From VGEM01 sp033764265 (GTDB taxonomy: Bacteria; Pseudomonadota; Alphaproteobacteria; Rhodospirillales; Rhodospirillaceae), in NCBI GenBank assembly GCA_033764265.1, contig JANRJB010000042.1:1-5234 (forward strand): 5,234 nt of DNA, read 5' to 3'. A program made the position numbers and the translations under genes. The notes under the pieces are model-generated. The model had not been told where the DNA came from. It was given only the letters and a program-made list of their open reading frames with translations, and did not search any database. This document shows, one piece after another, positions 1 to 4,558 of the stretch (the first letter of the stretch is position 1; each line of letters starts with the position of its first letter).

Positions 1-276
1 TTCTGCCTGGGCAAATGCGCCGACGGCACCATCCTGGCCACGCGCGGCGCGAAGTGGGAGCTGATCGACGAGAACGGTAACGTCTTGGCGCGCCATCCGC
101 TCGAAGGCCGCGGCTGGGCCACGATCAAGGAGTCCAACGACCGAAAGCACGTGTGGATCACCAGCTTCTTCACCGGCCAGGTGCTGAAGGTGGACAAGGC
201 CACCGGCCAGACCGTCGGCACGTTCCAGGTGCCGGCCCAGCGTTCGCTGGCCGGCATCGCCGAGTACGCGGGGTAG
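1..276 (+). CDS. C-terminal part of a beta-propeller protein (SMP-30/NHL/Vgb-like), 5' end outside window
   Basis: Reading frame 1 is open from the first base to a TAG stop at 274-276, giving 91 residues with no start in the window. The visible part alternates short beta-strand patterns with turns: a DGTILATRG segment, a WELIDENGNVLARHPLEG segment, then HVWITSFFTGQVLKVDKATG followed by a final strand and a GIAEYAG end. The pattern of 'VWIT..F.TGQV.K.D..TG' is typical of blades of SMP-30/gluconolactonase, NHL and virginiamycin-B-lyase-like propellers. Such proteins are lactonases, lyases or ligand-binding proteins and are often periplasmic. The metal-binding residues and any signal peptide would be in the missing part, so no reaction can be assigned. 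The gene converges on the MFS gene with only 6 bp between stop codons. Membership of the family is fairly sure; the activity is unknown. Confidence 0.7.
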   Translation, partial: FCLGKCADGTILATRGAKWELIDENGNVLARHPLEGRGWATIKESNDRKHVWITSFFTGQVLKVDKATGQTVGTFQVPAQRSLAGIAEYAG

Positions 277-286
277 ACCGTTCTAC
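273..286. other. Short dyad spanning the two convergent stop codons
   Basis: The sequence GTAGA-CCGT-TCTAC has perfect 5-bp arms around a 4-base loop and contains both TAG stops (274-276 on plus, 283-285 on minus). Two facing TAG stops already supply three of the five pairs, so much of the symmetry is automatic. There is no T-tract and the stem is weak, so I do not call it a terminator. No better terminator is visible between the two genes. Confidence 0.3.
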
Positions 287-1653
287 TGCGCCGGCTGGGC
301 CTGGGGGGCCGGCTTGGCCGCGCCGCGCTCGCGCAGGCGCAGCACCAGCGCGAACAGCAAGACCGAGGCGTTGATGATGCCCATCATCATGAACGGCGCG
401 TTGTAGTACCAGTGATCGAACAGCCAGCCGCCCAGGCCCACGCACAAGGCGATGCCGATGGCGCCGAACAGGTTGAACACGCCCAGTACCGACCCACGGA
501 TGCGCGCCGGCGCTTCCTGGCCGATCAGCGCGCCGCCGGCGACCACGTTGGCGGTCTCGCCGAAGCCGAGCAGGATGCAGACGGGAATCAGGAACAGGCT
601 CGCGAACGGATCGCCGATCAGGCCCATGCCGACGTAGCCGGCGGTGGACAGCGAGAAGGCGATGATCATCGCCGACAGCCGGTTGATCTTGTCGCAGATC
701 CAGCCCTGAAAGAACGCGAAGAACATCGCCGAGGTCTGGATGGCGATGCCGAACAGCGGGCCGGCCACTTTCATGGCGTCGCCGGTGCTGAGGCCCTGGT
801 CGTGCCCGGCGGCGACGAACCACGCCGTGAAGTAGGTGCCGACGATCACCACGTCGCCGCGCGTCGCCACCGCGCCGTAGTACGACAGCGCGATCTTCGG
901 GTTTTGCGCGGCGATCGACAGGCCTTCCTTCAAGAGTTTCATGATCGGCTCGCGCTGGCGCGGCGCGCCGGTGACGCGCGCCAGGCCGGCCAGCACGATG
1001 AAGCCGATGGCGATGGAAAAGCCCCCCATCATCCAGAAGGCGTAGACCACCGCGTCCGCCGTGGTGGTGCCGTACGCGGTTTCGATGTAGCGCGGCAGAT
1101 TGGCGAGCGTGGTCGACATCACCACCACGCCGATGCCGTTGAACACGCTGGTCAGGCCGACCCACTTGCCGCGGCTGTACTCCTGCGAATAGTCCTGGAT
1201 GCAGGCGCTCATCATCACCGGGATCATCGCCGTGCCGACGGCGAAGAACACCCGGTACAGGAACAACTGGGTGGTGGTCTCGGCCAGCGGGTAGACGATG
1301 TAGCCGAACCCCAGGATGAAAAAGCCGATGGCGAAAATCCAGCGCCGTCCGACCTTGTCGGACCACGCGCCGACGAAGCCCATCAGCAGGATCACCACCA
1401 CCTCCTGCAGCGAGGCGAGCGAGCCGGTTAGCTTGCCGCGGTCCTCGCGCGGAATGTCGAGGATTTCGCCCAGCACGTAGGGCTGCACGAAGTTCATGAA
1501 GGTCATCATCGCCAGCGCCGCGCCCACCGCGAACAGGCAGGTGATGACGTTCAGGTTGGTGATGCCGGGCGTGAACCACAGCGGCCCCCAGCGCAGGCCG
1601 CTCGGATCTGGCGGCGTCGCCGGCCGTCCGCTGCTCACTGGTCCCATCGCCAT
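283..1653 (-). CDS. MFS transporter (12-TM secondary carrier)
   Basis: This 456-residue protein is an inner-membrane major facilitator superfamily carrier, a normal length for a 12-helix member. The loop between helices 2 and 3 holds a clear MFS motif A, GAWSDKVGRR, at about residues 95-104. A degenerate second copy, GWICDKINR, sits at the matching place in the C-terminal half. Hydrophobic segments run from about residue 31 to the C-terminal tail, with a longer charged central loop (around APRQREPIMKLLKEG) separating the two six-helix halves. The tail is short and rich in Ala, Pro and Gln. I chose the ATG at 1653 because GGGGGGAAG lies just upstream with a 4-base gap. A TTG at 1722 would add 23 Arg-rich residues with no good ribosome site. 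The gene lies 76 bp downstream of the Rieske gene on the same strand, so it is probably co-transcribed and may import that enzyme's substrate. Direction and substrate are inferred, not visible. Confidence 0.9.
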   Translation of the reverse strand: MAMGPVSSGRPATPPDPSGLRWGPLWFTPGITNLNVITCLFAVGAALAMMTFMNFVQPYVLGEILDIPREDRGKLTGSLASLQEVVVILLMGFVGAWSDKVGRRWIFAIGFFILGFGYIVYPLAETTTQLFLYRVFFAVGTAMIPVMMSACIQDYSQEYSRGKWVGLTSVFNGIGVVVMSTTLANLPRYIETAYGTTTADAVVYAFWMMGGFSIAIGFIVLAGLARVTGAPRQREPIMKLLKEGLSIAAQNPKIALSYYGAVATRGDVVIVGTYFTAWFVAAGHDQGLSTGDAMKVAGPLFGIAIQTSAMFFAFFQGWICDKINRLSAMIIAFSLSTAGYVGMGLIGDPFASLFLIPVCILLGFGETANVVAGGALIGQEAPARIRGSVLGVFNLFGAIGIALCVGLGGWLFDHWYYNAPFMMMGIINASVLLFALVLRLRERGAAKPAPQAQPAQ

Positions 1654-1664
1654 CGTGCTTCCCC
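1654..1664 (-). promoter_or_regulatory. Ribosome binding site deciding the MFS start
   Basis: On the minus strand a GGGGGGAAG run precedes the ATG at 1653 after four bases (CACG). It is the only good Shine-Dalgarno match near the possible starts and favours this ATG over the upstream in-frame TTG at 1722. Confidence 0.65.
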
Positions 1665-1685
1665 CCAACAACGCGAACGTCGACA

Positions 1686-1705
1686 GCCGCCGCGCCCGCG
1701 GCGGC
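1686..1705. other. Perfect all-GC hairpin between the Rieske and MFS genes
   Basis: Two 8-bp arms, GCCGCCGC and GCGGCGGC, enclose a 4-base loop in the 76-bp gap after the Rieske stop and before the MFS start. On minus-strand mRNA the stem would end about 32 bases before the MFS start codon. No U-tract follows, so it is not a standard intrinsic terminator. It could act as an mRNA stability element or partial attenuator between co-transcribed genes. It could also be a chance product of GC-rich sequence, or be coding if the upstream TTG start is used. Confidence 0.45.
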
Positions 1706-1729
1706 CGATGAACGCAAATCAACAGTGAT

Positions 1730-2872
1730 CTATTCGGCGGCCTGCTGGCGCGCGCCGGCGTCGGCCTGTTGGCCCGGGATCAGCGGCACCGGGTCGAGCG
1801 CCCAGCCTTTCGAGGTGCGCCGCGCCGGGCTGGGGATGGCGAAGGTCTTGCGATCCTTCACCGCCTCCATCTTGTCGACGTCGATGCGCCAACCCCTGTC
1901 TTCCCAGGTCCGCAGCATCTCGCGGAAGCGGGTGATGACCAGGTCGGCCTTGACCATCACTTCTTCGGTCGAGCTGTCGGGCGTCAGGCCCGGCGACAGC
2001 CGTTCGACGACCACGCGATCCTGCTCGGCGACGGCCTGGCTGCGCTCGTACATCGGTCCGTCGACCTCGGGGCCGGTCTTGAAGTTGCGGAACTGGATGA
2101 AGTAGCTGCGGAAGGTATGCCGGTCGATCGGCAGCTTGAACGAATACTGGTGGGCGTGCGCCACCGGGCTGAAGTGCAGATAGGTCCAGGCGTGGGCCGG
2201 GCCGTGATTGCCCGCGCCGGCTTCCATGCCGCCTTCGCCCTTGACGCCTTTCATGGCCGAGCTGGGCAGGTCGGGCGAGACGAAGGTGGTCATGGTGCCC
2301 ACGCCCCACGGCTGCTCGATCACCTTCAGGTCGGGCACGTTGTAGTCCTCGCGGCCGCCCTGGTAGCCCATCGACGGATGCACGAACTCGGTGTGCGCGG
2401 GGTCCAGCGTGTTCTCCTGGGCGCGCAGATAATTGGCCTTCCACTGGTTCGTCATGCGGGTGATCGCCCAGCCGTCCTTGCCCCACTCGGGAATGTCCAT
2501 CAGCGGCGGACGCTCGGCCTCGGGCAGGTCGCCCAGGAAGGCGAAGATCAGGCCGTATTTCTCCTGCACCGGATAGCTGTCTACCTTGGCGCGCGCCGGA
2601 ATCTTGCCGTCCTTGCCGAGCGATGGGATCTTGGTGCAGAGGCCGTCGGCGCCGCGGAACTGCCAGCCGTGATAGGGGCACTCGATCGTATCGCCCTTGA
2701 CCTTGCCGTGGGCCAGCGATGCGCCGCGGTGCACGCAGACGTTCGACAGCACGCGGGCCTGGCCCTGGCCGTCGCGGAACACCACGAACGGCAGGCCCAG
2801 CATGGTCACGTACAGCGGCTTGTCCGTCACGTCGCCGCTTTCGCAGGCCGGATACCAGAAATTGATGAACAT
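1730..2872 (-). CDS. Rieske [2Fe-2S] non-heme iron oxygenase, alpha (catalytic) subunit
   Basis: This 380-residue cytoplasmic protein is the terminal oxygenase of a Rieske non-heme iron system, which uses O2 and electrons from a reductase to hydroxylate or demethylate a substrate. The N-terminal Rieske domain has the cluster ligands C46-x-H48 and C65-x2-H68 (CVH and CPYH). The catalytic domain carries NTLDPAHTEFVH at residues 154-165, the full N-x2-D-x2-H-x4-H motif: H160 and H165 bind iron, and D157 is the usual bridging Asp between subunits. D285 in EQDRVVVE is the probable third iron ligand. The single-chain size and the E-x-D-x4-E region resemble the VanA, phthalate-oxygenase and carbazole-oxygenase groups more than two-subunit naphthalene-type enzymes, and no beta subunit is adjacent. 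The ATG at 2872 follows GGGAGGGG at good spacing. It probably shares an operon with the HD and MFS genes. The class is sure; the substrate is not. Confidence 0.93.
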   Translation of the reverse strand: MFINFWYPACESGDVTDKPLYVTMLGLPFVVFRDGQGQARVLSNVCVHRGASLAHGKVKGDTIECPYHGWQFRGADGLCTKIPSLGKDGKIPARAKVDSYPVQEKYGLIFAFLGDLPEAERPPLMDIPEWGKDGWAITRMTNQWKANYLRAQENTLDPAHTEFVHPSMGYQGGREDYNVPDLKVIEQPWGVGTMTTFVSPDLPSSAMKGVKGEGGMEAGAGNHGPAHAWTYLHFSPVAHAHQYSFKLPIDRHTFRSYFIQFRNFKTGPEVDGPMYERSQAVAEQDRVVVERLSPGLTPDSSTEEVMVKADLVITRFREMLRTWEDRGWRIDVDKMEAVKDRKTFAIPSPARRTSKGWALDPVPLIPGQQADAGARQQAAE

Positions 2873-2991
2873 GCCGCCCCTCCCACCGGATCGCCCGAAC
2901 CGAGTACGGATGCTACTCCAGCGCGGATGACGGGGCGAGCACGGCCGCCGGGCAATCGCCCCGGCTCAGTCCGCCATGACCGCGTTGCGGT
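2873..2991. other. Intergenic gap between the HD-domain and Rieske genes
   Basis: This 119-bp gap holds two small inverted repeats. The first, at 2947-2965 (GCCGGG-N7-CCCGGC), lies just after the HD gene stop and has no T-tract. The second, at 2902-2918 (GAGTA-N7-TACTC), lies about 30 bp before the Rieske start. A GGGAGGGG ribosome site precedes the Rieske ATG. I see no convincing promoter hexamer pair and no small gene. The gap is long enough to hold an internal promoter, so co-transcription of the HD gene with the Rieske gene is likely but not certain. Confidence 0.5.
2902..2918. promoter_or_regulatory. Inverted repeat upstream of the Rieske gene, possible operator
   Basis: GAGTA-N7-TACTC is a perfect 5-bp-arm dyad of 17 bp, and it is more AT-rich than its surroundings. 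Its near edge is 29 bp upstream of the Rieske start codon on the minus strand. Spacing and size fit a dimeric regulator's site, or a weak hairpin in the leader if the region is transcribed. No regulator gene is present to support a match. Confidence 0.3.
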
Positions 2992-3585
2992 TCAGAACAC
3001 CGTGCCCGGCTCGGCGCTGCCGGGGATCAGGATGGTGCGCTTGGGGTTCAGCATCACCCGGCGCAGGATCGGCTCGAAGGCCGCAAGCGGCATGGTGTCG
3101 AGCCCGGGATCGAACGCGGGCTCGTCATAAACCTCGCAGAACTTCAGGGTGCGCTCGAAGTGAGGATGGCCGCGGAAGGCCTCGCGCATGTTCCGGTCCA
3201 GGCCCAGGTGCTGGAAATAGTAATAACCCTGAAAACAGTGGTGATGGGCCACCATCCAGTGATTGGCCTCGCTCAGGAACGGCGCCATCAGGGTGGCGGC
3301 GAATTCGCCGTGGTTGTAGGGCGCGAGCAGGTCGCCGATGTCGTGGACCAGGGCCAGCGCCACGTACTCCTCGTCCTCGCCGGCACGAAAGGCCAGGGTC
3401 GCGGTCTGCAGGCAGTGCACCAGCCGGTTGACCGCGCCGAACTTGCCCGACTGCGCCACTTCGTGTTCCAGCTCGCGCAGATGGCGCAGCACTCGGTCGG
3501 GGAGTTCCTTGAGGAACTGCGAACTCCGAAACGCCGAAGGGAGCCGGTCGGTGAGTTGCGGATCGCGGGTTTCGATGTGGTTCAT
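2992..3585 (-). CDS. HD-domain protein of the PhnZ/myo-inositol-oxygenase-like type, probable diiron oxygenase or hydrolase
   Basis: This is a 197-residue single-domain cytoplasmic protein. The core is H57-x2-Q (VHCLQTATLAFRAG), then H81-D82 (LALVHDIGD), H92 (NHGEFAATL), H114 (MVAHHHCFQGYYY) and D154 (CEVYDEPAFDP). The order H...HD...H...H...D is the six-ligand set of the diiron HD subfamily that includes PhnZ, TmpB and myo-inositol oxygenase, and the 'HxxQxA...AG...A.ALxHDIG' stretch is typical of PhnZ-like members. Those that are characterised cleave C-P or C-C bonds with O2, but many HD proteins are phosphohydrolases, so oxygenase activity is inferred. The C-terminal FDPGLDTMPLAAFEP stretch matches, from memory, a common uncharacterised bacterial family usually labelled 'HD domain-containing protein'. 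The ATG at 3585 has GAGG eight bases upstream. It is the first gene of the minus-strand cluster, 119 bp before the Rieske gene, suggesting a role in the same pathway. Confidence 0.82.
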   Translation of the reverse strand: MNHIETRDPQLTDRLPSAFRSSQFLKELPDRVLRHLRELEHEVAQSGKFGAVNRLVHCLQTATLAFRAGEDEEYVALALVHDIGDLLAPYNHGEFAATLMAPFLSEANHWMVAHHHCFQGYYYFQHLGLDRNMREAFRGHPHFERTLKFCEVYDEPAFDPGLDTMPLAAFEPILRRVMLNPKRTILIPGSAEPGTVF

Positions 3586-3612
3586 GGCCCCGGCCTCGCT
3601 GTCGCGAACGCA

Positions 3613-3641
3613 TTGTCTCGGGCAAGGCTAGGGGATATGGG
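3613..3641 (+). promoter_or_regulatory. Candidate promoter for the SDR gene
   Basis: TTGTCT (3613-3618) followed after 17 bases by TATGGG (3636-3641) is a weak sigma-70-like pair on the plus strand. Initiation would fall near 3648, inside the dyad at 3644-3657, leaving about 59 bases of leader. The matches are four of six and three of six, so this is tentative. Confidence 0.25.
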
Positions 3642-3653
3642 GTGCATTGTCGA
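3625..3653 (-). promoter_or_regulatory. Candidate sigma-70-type promoter for the HD-Rieske-MFS cluster
   Basis: On the minus strand TCGACA (3653-3648) matches five of six bases of the -35 consensus. TAGCCT (3630-3625), 17 bases further on, is a weak -10 with three of six matches. Transcription would begin near 3618, leaving about 33 bases of leader before the HD gene ATG at 3585. The -35 element lies inside the GCATT-N4-AATGC dyad. Confidence 0.35.
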
Positions 3654-3657
3654 ATGC
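3644..3657. promoter_or_regulatory. Dyad GCATT-N4-AATGC, candidate operator
   Basis: This is a perfect 5-bp-arm inverted repeat with a 4-base centre. Its left half extended by three bases (GCATTGTC) recurs 34 bp away at 3610-3617, about three helical turns. It overlaps the candidate -35 of the minus-strand promoter and the expected start point of the plus-strand promoter. That placement suits a repressor controlling both directions. The regulator itself is not in the window. Confidence 0.4.
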
Positions 3658-3695
3658 CGGCGCGCCGGGGACGAGGCGGCCAACTGCAGGAATGT

Positions 3696-3700
3696 GGAGG
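3696..3700 (+). promoter_or_regulatory. Ribosome binding site deciding the SDR start
   Basis: GGAGG lies six bases before the ATG at 3707. This ideal spacing selects that ATG over the in-frame TTG at 3647 and the ATG at 3692, neither of which has a comparable site. Confidence 0.8.
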
Positions 3701-3706
3701 ATCGGC

Positions 3707-4558
3707 ATGAAGCGGTTACAGGGCAAAGTCGCGGTCATCACCGGGGCCGGGCGCAAGAAGGGCCTGGGCGAGGCGATCGCGCGCAAGTTCGCCGCCGAGG
3801 GCGCGGCGGTGGTGATCACCGATATCGGCGCGCCGTCCGGGCCGCACCTGTCGGCCGACAACATCGGCACATCGGCCGAGATGGAGGAAGTGGCGGCGGC
3901 CTTGCGCGCGGACACCGCCAGGGTGAATGGCGGTGACGTCCGCACCATGACCTGCGACGTACGCAGCGAAGATGACGTCAGGCGCGTGGTGGCCGACACG
4001 GTGTCGACGTTCGGCCGGCTCGACATCGTCGTCAACAACGCCGGCGTCGGCTACATCATGAAACCGCTGGTCGACTTCACCATCGAGGAATGGGACCTGG
4101 TGCTGGCGGTCAACCTGCGCGGGCCGTTCCTGTTCCTCAAGCACGCCGGCGCGGCGATGATCGCGGCCGGCCGCGGCGGGCGGTTCATCAACATCGCCAG
4201 CCAGGCGGCGAAAAGCGGCGCGCCGGCGCTGATCGCCTATGCGTCATCCAAGCACGGCATGGTGGGCCTCACACGCACCGCGGCGATCGAGCTGGCGCCG
4301 CACGGCATCACCGTCAACGCGGTCTGCCCCAACCACGTCACGACTGGGCTCGGGGCCAAGCAGAACGAATTTCGGGGCCAGAAGATCGGCGCCAAGTCCA
4401 AGGACGAGGTGATCGCCTTCCGCACCGCGAGGATTCCCCTGGGCCGCGTCGGGCTGCCCGAGGACACGGCCAATGCATGCGCTTTCCTGGCCTCCGACGA
4501 GGCTGCCTACATCACCGGCGAGGCGATGAACGTCTCCGGCGGCGAGGAGATGCATTAG
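3707..4558 (+). CDS. Short-chain dehydrogenase/reductase (SDR), NAD-type
   Basis: This 283-residue cytoplasmic oxidoreductase has a Rossmann fold and interconverts an alcohol and a carbonyl. The nucleotide loop is T12-GAGRKKGLG-E, two residues longer between TG and GxG than the classical TGxxxGxG. D39 at the end of strand 2 (VVITDIG) favours NAD(H) over NADP(H). D84 (CDV) contacts adenine in the family, and NNAG is at 110-113. The catalytic tetrad is N136, S165 (NIAS), Y178 and K182 (YASSK). Between strands 2 and 3 there is an extended segment (about residues 41-78), longer than in a typical 250-residue SDR. The usual PG after strand 6 is replaced by PN (CPNHVTTGLG). The C-terminal GEAMNVSGGEEMH matches the standard SDR ending 'G..i.vdGG'. 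It is divergent from the oxygenase cluster and could oxidise an alcohol product of that pathway. Family certain; substrate unknown. Confidence 0.93.
   Translation: MKRLQGKVAVITGAGRKKGLGEAIARKFAAEGAAVVITDIGAPSGPHLSADNIGTSAEMEEVAAALRADTARVNGGDVRTMTCDVRSEDDVRRVVADTVSTFGRLDIVVNNAGVGYIMKPLVDFTIEEWDLVLAVNLRGPFLFLKHAGAAMIAAGRGGRFINIASQAAKSGAPALIAYASSKHGMVGLTRTAAIELAPHGITVNAVCPNHVTTGLGAKQNEFRGQKIGAKSKDEVIAFRTARIPLGRVGLPEDTANACAFLASDEAAYITGEAMNVSGGEEMH

Larger units (their letters stand above)
3586..3706. promoter_or_regulatory. Divergent control region between the HD gene and the SDR gene
   Basis: This 121-bp region separates the start codons of two divergent genes, so it should hold promoters in both directions. 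It contains an 8-bp direct repeat GCATTGTC (3610-3617 and 3644-3651). The second copy lies in a dyad GCATT-N4-AATGC (3644-3657), followed at once by a 12-bp palindrome CCGGCGCGCCGG (3657-3668). The middle (about 3610-3655) is clearly more AT-rich than the flanking genes. The repeats overlap the candidate promoters listed separately, as expected if one regulator controls both transcription units. Confidence 0.55.

Noticed and set aside
412..1431. A 339-codon open frame on the plus strand inside the MFS gene
   Set aside because: It is antisense to a well-supported gene, has a composition dominated by Ala, Asp, His and Arg, and has no domain. Long antisense frames are common in high-GC DNA.
170..1717. 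A 515-codon open frame on the minus strand overlapping the MFS gene
   Set aside because: It is a shifted-frame shadow of the MFS gene. Its translation is rich in Arg, Ala, Gly and His without any recognisable fold, while the MFS frame has clear helices and motif A.
1654..1722. N-terminal extension of the MFS protein from TTG at 1722
   Set aside because: The extra 23 residues are Arg-rich and unlike an MFS start. The ATG at 1653 has a strong ribosome binding site.
2947..2965. GCCGGG-N7-CCCGGC inverted repeat after the HD gene as a terminator
   Set aside because: The stem is only six pairs with a seven-base loop, and no T-run follows on either strand.
1769..3130. A 453-codon open frame on the plus strand opposite the Rieske gene
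   Set aside because: It crosses the Rieske gene, an intergenic region and the end of the HD gene, shows no motif, and conflicts with strong evidence on the minus strand.
3647..3706. N-terminal extension of the SDR from TTG at 3647
   Set aside because: The extension lies in the control region, has no ribosome site and does not belong to the SDR fold. The ATG at 3707 has GGAGG at ideal spacing and begins MKRLQGKVAVITG, a typical SDR start.
3160..3936. A 258-codon plus-strand open frame spanning the HD gene and the start of the SDR
   Set aside because: It is antisense to the HD gene and out of frame with the SDR, with no recognisable domain.
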